This document shows, piece after piece, positions 1-8,665 of a stretch of 38,695 nucleotides of DNA. The notes under the pieces were generated by a model. It did no database searches, was not told the DNA's origin, and saw nothing but the letters and a program-made list of their open reading frames with translations. Source of the stretch: Syntrophobacterales bacterium Delta_01 (GTDB taxonomy: Bacteria; Desulfobacterota; Syntrophobacteria; Syntrophobacterales; Syntrophobacteraceae); contig LUZZ01000091.1 of assembly GCA_001603845.1 (NCBI GenBank), positions 1 through 38,695 of the forward strand, written 5' to 3'. Made by a program: the position numbers and the translations under genes. Numbering within the stretch: the first letter of the stretch is position 1; the number at the start of each line of letters is the position of its first letter.

Positions 1-1
1 C

Positions 2-754
2 CTCCAGTCCACGGCGTCGATCGTCCTGCTTGCCGGCGGGCGGACCAACCTGGAGCGCGTCGCCAGGCAGCGTTTTTCGGCCGCGCAGATGAAAAAGCTT
101 GGCATATCGCTTCCGGCGCTGATCCCGGAAGAAAAGGGCCTGGAATACTATCGGGCGGCCGTGCGGTGGCTTTGCGGGAAAGGGTTCCGCACCTGGGAGG
201 CCAACAACTGGGGCCATTTCGATTTTTTCCCGGACCGCGACGGGCTGCAACTGATCGCCGGCTCCAGACTCAACCTGCGAAATGAAGCGGCGCTGGCCCA
301 GGCATCGGATCTGGGCTGCGCCCTCAGCGTGGTGTCCCTGGAAATCAGCGGGGAAGAACTGAAGCAGTTGGGGCAGGGGCGCTTTTGCGGCAAAACGGCT
401 GTAACCCTTTATTCCTGGCCGCCTCTTTTCACCTCGCGGCTGGTTCCCGGCCTTGCCGAGGACAAACCGTTCACCACGGCGCGGGGAGACGTCTATCTTT
501 TCAAGAAACAGTCCGGGAACGTGTTCATCTATGCGGACAGGCCGGTAAACTGGTTCGAGGAAACCGGCTCGCTCAGAACCCAGGGGTTTCGAAACTTCGT
601 CATCGACGTGAGCGAAGGCCCCGGAAAACAGCCCAACGCGCTGGAAAACGCCCTGAACGGTTTTGCCGGGACCCGCCGAAAGGCACCTTATTCACGTTTC
701 AACTTCGACCGCAGACCGCCGGGCTCCACGCCCCCGGCCGCCGACCGGACCTAG
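2..754 (+). CDS. Peptidase U32-like protein, C-terminal part (5' end outside the window)
   Basis: The frame of the 89..754 ORF stays open to base 2 (LQSTASIVLLAGGRTNLERVARQRFSAAQMKKLG...). Segments such as FRTWEANNWGHFDFF and LNLRNEAAL...GCALSVVSLE resemble U32 family C-termini. Confidence 0.55.
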   Translation, partial: LQSTASIVLLAGGRTNLERVARQRFSAAQMKKLGISLPALIPEEKGLEYYRAAVRWLCGKGFRTWEANNWGHFDFFPDRDGLQLIAGSRLNLRNEAALAQASDLGCALSVVSLEISGEELKQLGQGRFCGKTAVTLYSWPPLFTSRLVPGLAEDKPFTTARGDVYLFKKQSGNVFIYADRPVNWFEETGSLRTQGFRNFVIDVSEGPGKQPNALENALNGFAGTRRKAPYSRFNFDRRPPGSTPPAADRT

Positions 755-1266
755 GCCGCCAGTTTCAGTTTCTGTAGGGACGCGTCTATGAAAGCGGGGA
801 TGTCGTCGGGGTTTCGGCTGGTGACCAGGTTGCCGTCCACCACTACTTCGCTGTCGATGAACTCGGCCCCCGCGTTTTTTACATCCTGGATCAGGGACTT
901 CCACGCCGTTACGCGGCATCCCTGGATCGCCCGGGCGGAAATCAGGAGCTGCGGCCCGTGGCATATCGCAAAAACCGGCTTGCCGCTCTCCATGAATTCC
1001 CTGACGAACCGGACCGGCTCGTCATAGGCCCTCAGGTTATCCGGCGAATAGCCCCCCGGGATCAGCAGGGCGTCGAAATCCTGAATGCGCGCGTCTTTGA
1101 CGTCCATGTCGATGGTGACGGGGGTGTTCTCTTTTTTGCCTGTTACGGTCTCGCCTTTTTTGAGTCCCAGGTGCACCAGCCGGTGCCCGGCATGCCGGAA
1201 CGCCTCGGCCGGCCTGGTGTATTCGGAATCTTCGAAGTCCTTGCCTATCAACACGGCGATTTTCAT
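751..1266 (-). CDS. DJ-1/PfpI family protein (protease/deglycase type)
   Basis: MKIAVLIGKDFEDSEYTRPAEAF...DALLIPGGYSPDNLR...GKPVFAICHGPQLLISA; nucleophile-elbow AICHGP. ATG at 1266 preceded by GGAGGAAACA. Confidence 0.93.
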   Translation of the reverse strand: MKIAVLIGKDFEDSEYTRPAEAFRHAGHRLVHLGLKKGETVTGKKENTPVTIDMDVKDARIQDFDALLIPGGYSPDNLRAYDEPVRFVREFMESGKPVFAICHGPQLLISARAIQGCRVTAWKSLIQDVKNAGAEFIDSEVVVDGNLVTSRNPDDIPAFIDASLQKLKLAA

Positions 1267-1357
1267 TGTTTCCTCCGCGATTTGAATAAGTTGTCCCTTA
1301 AAGATTTTGCCTCTGGCCTGGATTGGCAATATCGCGGAGGAATTTAGGGACAAGCCC
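1267..1357 (-). promoter_or_regulatory. Candidate structured 5' leader (interleaved inverted repeats covering the SD) of the PfpI-family gene
   Basis: Minus strand: TTGTCCCTAAA-TTCCTCCGCGAT-N28-TTTAAGGGACAA-N9-ATCGCGGAGGAA-ACA-ATG. 12-bp perfect pair 1331-1342/1270-1281; 8+3 bp pair with one bulge 1343-1353/1291-1302. Confidence 0.55.
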
Positions 1358-2152
1358 TCAATGAATGAGGCGGCGGCGCATTACCGTGAGGGCCACCGGA
1401 AACAGGACGGCGAACATGAGCAGCAGGTATAGCGCCGCCAGCAGGAGCCCGACGTGCGGTTCGCCCGCGGCCAGCGCCCGGCACAGGTCCACCAGGTGGG
1501 TCAGCGGAAGGATCTGGGACAGGACCTGCGCCCAGTGGGGAAGGGCTTCGATGGGGAAAAAGGTCCCGCTGAACAGAAACATGGGGGTGATGAACAGAAA
1601 GATGGGCAAATTGAACATATCGATGCTGGGAACGATCCCGGTGAACACCATCCCGGCCGCTCCGAAGGCAAGCCCTCCCAGAAACGCAAGGGGCAGGATC
1701 AACAGCCCGGCGGGGTACTGCACCAACCCGAACAGGCTGACCACCACCAGCATGATGGCGGTTGCGATCACCGATTTGGTGGCCCCCCACACGATTTCGC
1801 CGGCGATGATGTCTTCGAGCGAAAGCGGGGTGGCCATCATGGCGTCGAAGGTCTTCTGGTAGTACATGCGGACGAACGACGCGTAAGTATTTTCGAAAAA
1901 GGAGTTGTACATCATGGTGATGGCCAGCAGGGCGGGCGCGATGAAAACGATGTAGGGAAGTTCGCCGCCCCGGTACGGCACCTTGTTGATAAAGGTGCTG
2001 AGGCCCACGCCGAAAGCCGTGAGGTACAGGAGAGGCTCCAGCAGGGGCACCAGGAAGTTCACCAGCCATATCTTTCTATAGACCACGTAATTGCGGTTCC
2101 AGACGTGGATGAAACGCCGGGAAATGTTTGCCGCCTGAAAGATATTTTTCAT
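1358..2152 (-). CDS. ABC-2 type transporter permease (NodJ-like)
   Basis: MKNIFQAANISRRFIHVWNRNYVVYRKIWLVNFLVPLLEPLLYLTAFGVGL...; about six hydrophobic segments; overlaps the upstream ATPase gene by 4 bp. Confidence 0.88.
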   Translation of the reverse strand: MKNIFQAANISRRFIHVWNRNYVVYRKIWLVNFLVPLLEPLLYLTAFGVGLSTFINKVPYRGGELPYIVFIAPALLAITMMYNSFFENTYASFVRMYYQKTFDAMMATPLSLEDIIAGEIVWGATKSVIATAIMLVVVSLFGLVQYPAGLLILPLAFLGGLAFGAAGMVFTGIVPSIDMFNLPIFLFITPMFLFSGTFFPIEALPHWAQVLSQILPLTHLVDLCRALAAGEPHVGLLLAALYLLLMFAVLFPVALTVMRRRLIH

Positions 2153-3072
2153 TCGCGAAGTTCTCTCCCGGTGAGCCTCAGGAATACGTCTTCCAGGGTC
2201 GCCATTCTCTTGATGCACGTCTCTTCGCAGAACTGGTCGCCGATGGTCTCGAACAGGTGGTCGGCTTCCCGGCCGTAGACGATGATGCGGTGGTCGAGCA
2301 TGTCGTGCATGAAACCGCGGGAGCGCACCATGTCGCGCACCTGCTCCCTGGGGTTCACGATCTCCACCACGTGGTCCCCGGCATGGCTGCGGATGAGGTC
2401 CTGCGGCTCGCCTTCCACCAGTATCTTTCCGTGGTCCATGATGATCAGGCGGTCGCAAAGCCTGGAGGCTTCATCCATGTAATGCGTGGTGATCAGGATG
2501 GAGAGCCCGTTGGCGCGCAAAAGTTCGAGACGTTCCCAGACCTGGTGGCGGGACTGCGGGTCCAAACCGGTCGTGGGTTCGTCCAGGATCAGGAGTTCGG
2601 GGTTGTTGATGAGCGCCCGCGCCAGCACCAGGCGGCGCATCATTCCGCCCGAAAGGCTGGTTACCTTCTCCCCGGTGCGGTGTTCCAGGGCGATGAATTT
2701 CAGGAGCTGGGCGGCCCGGTTGCGGGCTTCCCTGCCGGGAATGTCGTAGTATCGTGCAAACACTTCCAGGTTTTGCAAAACGGTGAGATCGGGGTCCAGG
2801 TTGTTTTCCTGCTGGCAGACGCCGATTCGCGCCTTTATGGCCCGTGCGCCCGTGCGGACGTCGATTCCGAACACGCGCAGGCTCCCCGAACTCATCGGTG
2901 AGAACCCGTAGATCATCCGGATGGTCGAAGTCTTGCCGGCGCCGTTCGGGCCGAGCAGCCCCAGGCATTCCCCCGGCAGCAGGTGAAAGGAGATCCCGTC
3001 CACGGCCACAAAGGAACCGAAAGCCTTCCTGAGTTCGTTCGCCTCTATGATGTATGGAGCTTTTTCATCCAT
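2149..3072 (-). CDS. ABC transporter ATP-binding protein (NodI-like)
   Basis: Walker A GPNGAGKTS, signature LSGGMMRRL, Walker B LLILDEPTTGLDPQ. Start chosen at MDEKAPYIIEANELRKAFG. Confidence 0.92.
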   Translation of the reverse strand: MDEKAPYIIEANELRKAFGSFVAVDGISFHLLPGECLGLLGPNGAGKTSTIRMIYGFSPMSSGSLRVFGIDVRTGARAIKARIGVCQQENNLDPDLTVLQNLEVFARYYDIPGREARNRAAQLLKFIALEHRTGEKVTSLSGGMMRRLVLARALINNPELLILDEPTTGLDPQSRHQVWERLELLRANGLSILITTHYMDEASRLCDRLIIMDHGKILVEGEPQDLIRSHAGDHVVEIVNPREQVRDMVRSRGFMHDMLDHRIIVYGREADHLFETIGDQFCEETCIKRMATLEDVFLRLTGRELRE

Positions 3073-3191
3073 TTTTCGCGGGCATTTCCCTGAAGTGTTT
3101 CCGGAAAAGTCGAACGGTCTGCCGGCTGCACCAGTGGTCAGGATAAGGCACGAACGGGGCCTTCGCAAGGAAAAGGATTTATTCCCGGTGT

Positions 3192-3230
3192 GTTCCATAA
3201 GGAACGGGAGGAACTTATGTTCATAAGAAC
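3192..3230. promoter_or_regulatory. Cluster of dyad-symmetric elements between divergent genes
   Basis: GTTCCATAAGGAAC (3192-3205), GAACTTATGTTC (3211-3222), CTTATGTTCATAAG (3214-3227), GTTCATAAGAAC (3219-3230). Confidence 0.4.
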
Positions 3231-3322
3231 AGGCCGGAAGGCCGGATTCGGAAACGGTCGCGCATCGTCCGAAAGGATATTTTGAATGAAAACACCGTAA
3301 GCGCCTAGAACAGGATTGCTCC

Positions 3323-5130
3323 ATGCCCTCAAGCCTTGACTGGACTCAACTCAGTTTCATTTTGATCCTCATCGTTTCTTTTGTGCTGCTGATCACCGAA
3401 TTGCTGCGAAACGACCTGGTCGCCGTTCTCATTATCGTCGCCCTGGCCCTGACCGGGGTGCTGGAGCCGTCGGAAGCCCTCGCGGGATTCGGCAGCGAAC
3501 CGGCCATCATCGTAGCCAGCATATTCGTCATGACCGGGGCGTTCCAGAGGACGGGCCTTGCGGACGCCATCGACACCTGGATCGGCAGGTTCGCCGGCAG
3601 GGGCTATATAGCCGGGTCCTGGTGGTGATCATGCTCTCGGTGGCTTTCCTTTCGGCGTTCACGCACCATGTCACCACCACGGCGTTGATGCTGCCCGTGG
3701 TCCTCACCCTGTGCCGCGAACGGGACATAGCGGTCTCCAAGCTGCTGATGCCCATGTCGTTTGCCGCCTCCCTGGGCACCACCATCACGATCATAGGAGC
3801 GCCCGCCTTCCTGATCGCCGGCAACGTGCTGGTGCAGGCGGGGCGTCCCGGCCTGGGTATTTTTTCGATCGCGCCCATCGGGATTTCGATTACCATCGCC
3901 GGCACGCTCTTCATGCTGGCCGCCGGGCGCTTCCTGCTGCCCGCACGGGAAGGGGGCGAGACTTTGGCCGACCTGTACCGCCTGGACAGCTATTTCACGG
4001 AAGTGGAAATTTTGGACGGCTCGCCGTTTATCGACCGGACGGTGACGGAAGTGGCCTCCAAGGGGCCGTTCCGCTTTGCCGCGGTGGGATGGAAGCGCGA
4101 CGGGAAGGGATTGTGCCGGCTGCTGGACGAGGAAAAGCTCAGAAAGGGCGATGTGCTGTGGGTCCACGCCACCCCCGAGGACTTGATCGCCCTGCGGCGG
4201 GAAAGCGGAGTCGAACTGCACCCGCTCATGGAGTACGGGACGGGTGAAGGCCGCGGGGGAGCCGCGCGGGAAGATCCGGCCGACCGGCTCGTCCAGGCCA
4301 TCGTGGCGCCGCAGTCCGACATGATCCACCGATCTTTGCAGGAAGTGGATTTCAAGACGCGCTACGGCGCCATCGTTCTGGGCATCTGGCGGCGCGGCGG
4401 GTTTTTGTGCCAGGAACTGGCCACCGTGAAGTTCGAGGCCGGCGATGTGCTGGTGCTGGAGGGGGACCACGAGTCGCTTTCGCGCATCGCACGGGACCCC
4501 GCCTTCCTGATGATCGTGCCTTTTCACGGGGAAACGCGGCTGCGCGGAAAAGCCAAGGTGGCGGGGGCCGTCATGCTTGCGGCCGTAGTCGCGGCGGCGT
4601 CGCGCCTGGTGAGCCTGGATATCGTCATGCTGGCAGGGGCCGCGGCCATGGTGCTTTGCGGCTGCATCACGCCCCGGCTGGCCTATCAGTCCATCGATAC
4701 GAAAATTTACGTGTTCATTGCGGGGGCTATTCCACTGGGCGCCGCGATGCAAAAGACCGGAACGGCCGCCCTGATGGCCTCCCGGCTCCAGGAAATGATC
4801 AGCGGGTGGAACCCGGTGTTTATCCTCCTGCTGATCTTCGCCATCGTCGCCCTCATCACCCAGTTCATGTCCGATGCGGCCACCACGGCGCTCTTCGCCC
4901 CGATTGCGGTGGCCCTGGCGGAAAGGCTGGGACAGGCCCCGGAACCGTATGTGATCACGGTGGCCATGGCCGCGGTGACCTCATTTCTGACTCCCATCGG
5001 CCATCACGGCAACCTGCTGGTCTACGGACCCGGCCGCTACCGGTTCAGCGACTTCACGCGCGTGGGAACTCCCCTCACGGCAATCGTCGCCGTCCTGGTG
5101 GCCGTGATCTCGCTGGCCGTCTGGCAATAG
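3323..5130 (+). pseudogene. SLC13-type permease with two RCK_C (TrkA-C) domains, interrupted by a frameshift near 3608
   Basis: 3323..3628 encodes the N-terminus and 3622..5130 continues the same protein in another frame (...RFAGRGY | SRVLVVIMLSVAFLSAFTHHVTTTALMLPVVLTLC...). Removing 2 nt from TATATA restores one frame. Confidence 0.85.
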
Positions 5131-5167
5131 CGGGCCGGAGCCAAAATAATTAATCGAAGACGCGCGC

Positions 5168-5413
5168 TCAGCGCCTCATCGACCCGTGGTCCGGGCGATA
5201 GTAGGGCGGGTAGGGGCTCACGATGTCGCCGTTTTCATGCACGGTCTCCTGCGGGGAACTCACGGCGTACCCTTTGTCCTTAAGGTCCATGTGGCCGATG
5301 CCGTAACTCCGTGAGGCCGCCTCATTTTCGCGGTTGGAAGCAATGCAGGACGAATTCACAACGGCGACGGCCCCCAGCAGCAAAACGAACAGAAAAAACT
5401 TTCGCGGTTTCAT
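5168..5413 (-). CDS. Small putative lipoprotein, unknown function
   Basis: MKPRKFFLFVLLLGAVAVVNSSC: n-region, hydrophobic stretch and lipobox-like Cys; 81 aa. Confidence 0.6.
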   Translation of the reverse strand: MKPRKFFLFVLLLGAVAVVNSSCIASNRENEAASRSYGIGHMDLKDKGYAVSSPQETVHENGDIVSPYPPYYRPDHGSMRR

Positions 5414-5575
5414 GACCTGCCCCTTTCCCGCAGAAGCGTTTCCGGACGCCCGGAGCGGAAAACCGACCGGTACCGATCGAAATAAGATCTCTCATGATTG
5501 AAAGATGCGCGACGGCGATTTTTGGTCTACAGGAACAGGTCCCGAGGGTCCGGCGGGACCGATGGGTGGGCAAAG

Positions 5576-5606
5576 CGTCCGGGCACGGCAAAGCCGCGCC
5601 CGGACG
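5576..5606. other. Strong stem-loop between the dCMP deaminase and lipoprotein genes
   Basis: CGTCCGGGC-A-CGGC-AAA-GCCG-C-GCCCGGACG: 9+4 bp with one mismatch. A second stem-loop, GGTCCCG-N9-CGGGACC, lies at 5538-5560. Confidence 0.6.
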
Positions 5607-5640
5607 AAACTGCATTGGCGGCTTCGTACGGATGCGTCTT

Positions 5641-6120
5641 TTACACCCGCAGGGCGGTCCTATCTTGGAGGATCCAGTCGGAAACTTCGATGTATTTGAA
5701 GCCCTTAGGCTGGTCGGGCATGATCACACGGGCAATGCCCGCATTGATGATGACCCGCTTGCACAGAAGGCAGGGCATGATCTCCTCCACCGGCCGGCCG
5801 GTTTCCACTTCGGTCCCCACCAGGTAGAGGTCGGCCCCGTCCATGTCCAGCCTGGAAGCGTGGATGACGGCGTTCATTTCGGCGTGCACCGCCCGGCAAA
5901 GTTCGTAGTTCTGGCCGGGAGGAATATTCATTTCGCTTCTGACGCAGCGGCCGATGTCGATACAATTGGCGGTCTGCCGCGGCGCGCCGTTGTAGCCGGT
6001 GCTGATGATCTGGTCGTTTTTCACGATCACCGCGCCGAACCTGCGCCGGAGGCAGGTGCTCCTCAAGGAAACCGATCTTGCTATTTCGATGTAGTATTCG
6101 CTCTTACTCGGCCTGTCCAC
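5641..6120 (-). CDS. dCMP deaminase / ComEB-like cytidine deaminase family
   Basis: HAEMNAVIHA and PCLLCKRVIINAGI zinc motifs, GYNGAP. GTG start at 6120 (MDRPSKSEYY) has SD-like GGGGAGAAGA; the ORF remains open to 6156. Confidence 0.9.
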   Translation of the reverse strand: MDRPSKSEYYIEIARSVSLRSTCLRRRFGAVIVKNDQIISTGYNGAPRQTANCIDIGRCVRSEMNIPPGQNYELCRAVHAEMNAVIHASRLDMDGADLYLVGTEVETGRPVEEIMPCLLCKRVIINAGIARVIMPDQPKGFKYIEVSDWILQDRTALRV

Positions 6121-6178
6121 TCTTCTCCCCTTTCGGCACCATTCCCGGAAGTCCACGATCCGGGGAATGACAACCCGT

Positions 6179-6940
6179 CTATCTTCGCCCGATGGGCGAA
6201 ACTTCCACTCCGGCCTCTTCCAGCGAGTCCCGGATGGCCTTTGCCAGTTCCCATGCGCCGGGCGTGTCGCCGTGAACGCACAGGGTGTCCGCCCGGACCG
6301 AAATTTCTTCTCCTTCGATGCTGATGATCTTGCCGGTTTTGGCCATCCTCAGCACGCGTTCGCGTATTTTCTGCGGGTCCCGGATCAACCCGCCTTCCAG
6401 CTTGCGGGACGCGAGGCGTCCGTCGCGCGTGTAGGCCCGGTCCGGAAATGCCTCCTGCGCCACCTTCAGCCCGGCGTCAAGCGCCATTTCCGCGCACAGC
6501 GAACCGGCGAGGGCGTACAGCACGAGGTCCGGGTCGAACGATTTCACTGCGTCGATGATTTCCGCGGCGGCGGCTTCGTTTTTGGCGGCGTGGTTGTAGA
6601 GCGCTCCGTGGGGCTTCACATGCTGAATCTCGCACCCGGCGGCGCGGGCAAAGGCGGAAAACGCTCCGATCTGGTAGAGGACGAGACTCCGGATCTCGCC
6701 GGGAAACGTTTCCAGGTTGCGGCGGCCGAAACCGATGAGGTCGGGGTAGCCGGGATGAGCTCCCACGGCCACGCCGTTGGATTTGGCGAGTGCGATGGTG
6801 CGCTCGATCACCTGCGGGTCTCCGGCGTGGAAACCGCAGGCGATGTTTGCCGAACTGACGTACCGGATGATTTTTTCGTCTTCGCCGATCCGGTAGACCC
6901 CGAAGCTTTCCCCCATGTCGCAGTTGATGTCGATTTTCAC
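6179..6940 (-). CDS. pxpA: 5-oxoprolinase subunit A (LamB/YcsF family)
   Basis: KIDINCDMGESFGVYRIGEDEKIIRYVSSANIACGFHAGDP...HVKPHGALYN. GTG start near 6940. Confidence 0.93.
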   Translation of the reverse strand: MKIDINCDMGESFGVYRIGEDEKIIRYVSSANIACGFHAGDPQVIERTIALAKSNGVAVGAHPGYPDLIGFGRRNLETFPGEIRSLVLYQIGAFSAFARAAGCEIQHVKPHGALYNHAAKNEAAAAEIIDAVKSFDPDLVLYALAGSLCAEMALDAGLKVAQEAFPDRAYTRDGRLASRKLEGGLIRDPQKIRERVLRMAKTGKIISIEGEEISVRADTLCVHGDTPGAWELAKAIRDSLEEAGVEVSPIGRR

Positions 6941-6962
6941 CAGATTTCCCCCCTCGTGTGGA

Positions 6963-7745
6963 TCAGCCCGTAGCAAGGTTTTCGTTGGGAATATCCGTAA
7001 TGAACATGTGCCCGGGGGCGTGCGTGATGCACAGGTCGAGTCCCGCCGAGAGCGCGGCCACCGACGAGGTGACTCCGCAGGCCCAGAAGACGGGAGTTTC
7101 GTTTGCACGGATGCTGACCGGGTCCCCGAAATCGGGCTTATCGAGATTTTTGATGCCCAGCGCCTCCGGGTTTCCCACGTGAACGGGCGCTCCATGGACC
7201 GACGCGTAGCGGCCGGTGACCAGGACCGCGCGGGCGACCAGTTCGTTGGCGATGGGCCGCATGCTGACCACCAGCGGCGAGGAAAACGGCGCGGCCGGCG
7301 TGCACTGGCGGTTGGTCCGGTACATCGAGACGTTTTTCCCCTCGTCGATATTTCGCACCGGCACCCCGGCGCCGATCAGCGCATGTTCGAAGCTGAAGCT
7401 GCACCCCAAAAGAAAGCTCACCATGCCGGGTCCGAAACGGGGCGTGATGTCCGGGGTCTCTTCTACCAGCTTTCCCTTGCTCCACACCCGGTACAGGGGC
7501 ACGTCCGTGCGGATATCGGCCCCGGGAGCGGTCAGGCGGGGTTCATGGTCGCCCGGTTCCAGGACTTCCAGCACGGGGCACGGCTGAGGGTTTCGCTGGC
7601 AAAACAGGAGAAACTCGAAGGCGAACTTGCGATCCAGTATCACCAGGTTGGCCTGGGCGTAGGCGGGCGCTAGGCCCGAGGTGGGTTTTTTCCATTCACC
7701 TGCACGGATTTTAGCGCGGATTTGCGCCGGGCTCAGGGTATTCAT
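6963..7745 (-). CDS. DUF1445 family putative hydro-lyase
   Basis: MNTLSPAQIRAKIRAGEWKKPTSGLAPAYAQANLVIL...ITHAPGHMFITD. Confidence 0.88.
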   Translation of the reverse strand: MNTLSPAQIRAKIRAGEWKKPTSGLAPAYAQANLVILDRKFAFEFLLFCQRNPQPCPVLEVLEPGDHEPRLTAPGADIRTDVPLYRVWSKGKLVEETPDITPRFGPGMVSFLLGCSFSFEHALIGAGVPVRNIDEGKNVSMYRTNRQCTPAAPFSSPLVVSMRPIANELVARAVLVTGRYASVHGAPVHVGNPEALGIKNLDKPDFGDPVSIRANETPVFWACGVTSSVAALSAGLDLCITHAPGHMFITDIPNENLATG

Positions 7746-8665
7746 GGCAGCAGCGTCCTTATGAGATATTCGTTTCGCAGGTAAATCTCCCGCGCCTGCC
7801 ACAGGTCGGTCCGCTCGAACCTCACCCGGTCTCCGGGTGCGAGCTGGGCCACCAGGGGCAGGTCCGCCGAAATCACGGTAGCTATTTTAACGTAGCCGCC
7901 GACGGTCTGGCAATCGGATGCGAGAATGGTCGGCTGCCCGTTGCCGTGTACCTGGACCGCACCGGGGCAGGTGCCGTCCGAGATAATGTCCGCGCCGCGG
8001 GGAAGCGAAAGTGCCGGCCCGGAAAGCGCCAGCCCCATCCTGTCCGCGCGGGCGCTCACTTCATACCATTTCGAAAAAAAATCCGTTCGGCTCTCCGGGG
8101 ACACGAAATCATCCTGGGGGCCGGGAACAGCCCTCAGCACGGCTTCGCGGGAATAGCGCGGGACCAGTTCCGCCGGGGCGGTTCCTGTCCATCCGCCGCC
8201 CGGTCCCACGGGCAGGATATCTCCGGCCCGTAGCGGCCGCCCGTCGAGCCCGCCGAACCTGCCGCGCAGATAAGTGGACCGGCTGTCCATGACCGGCGCG
8301 ACGTCGATGCCGCCGGATACGCAAAAACAGGTCCTCGGCCCCCCGGCGGCATCCACGTGCAACACGTCGCCTTCGCCGGCCGCATGGGAACGCCAGGACT
8401 CGACGCGCCGGCCGTTCAAAAAGATTCCCGGTTCCTGCCCGCATACCGCAAAATGTGCACGGCAGCGGAATTCGGCGCGAAATCCCCCGGCGGTGATTTC
8501 GATTCCCGCAGAGTCCTGCGGGTTTCCCACCAGCAGGTTTCCCACCCGGAACGCCTGGAGGTCCATGGCCCCGGAAACGGGTACTCCCCAGCTCCGGTAT
8601 CCGAAACGGCCCCTGTCCTGCACGGTGGCCAGCGGCCCGGGTTCAAGAATTTGAATGCTTCGCAA
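7742..8665 (-). CDS. pxpC: 5-oxoprolinase subunit C (KipA-like, biotin-dependent carboxyltransferase family)
   Basis: IQILEPGPLATVQDRGRFGYRSWGVPVSGAMD...; 4-bp overlap with the next gene. Confidence 0.93.
   Translation of the reverse strand: MRSIQILEPGPLATVQDRGRFGYRSWGVPVSGAMDLQAFRVGNLLVGNPQDSAGIEITAGGFRAEFRCRAHFAVCGQEPGIFLNGRRVESWRSHAAGEGDVLHVDAAGGPRTCFCVSGGIDVAPVMDSRSTYLRGRFGGLDGRPLRAGDILPVGPGGGWTGTAPAELVPRYSREAVLRAVPGPQDDFVSPESRTDFFSKWYEVSARADRMGLALSGPALSLPRGADIISDGTCPGAVQVHGNGQPTILASDCQTVGGYVKIATVISADLPLVAQLAPGDRVRFERTDLWQAREIYLRNEYLIRTLLP

Noticed and set aside
751-1353. N-terminal extension of the PfpI protein from a TTG at 1353
   Set aside because: Frame is open, but the ATG at 1266 has an excellent SD (GGAGG-AAACA-ATG) and matches the family N-terminus. 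The extension coincides with the structured leader.
3604-4752. 382-aa minus-strand ORF over the SLC13 permease gene
   Set aside because: Antisense shadow with His/Gln/Arg-rich composition; sense strand has clear TM and RCK_C domains despite the frameshift.
6140-6169. CATTCCC...GGGAATG stem between pxpA and the dCMP deaminase gene
   Set aside because: Imperfect, no U-tract, not clearly beyond chance in GC-rich sequence.
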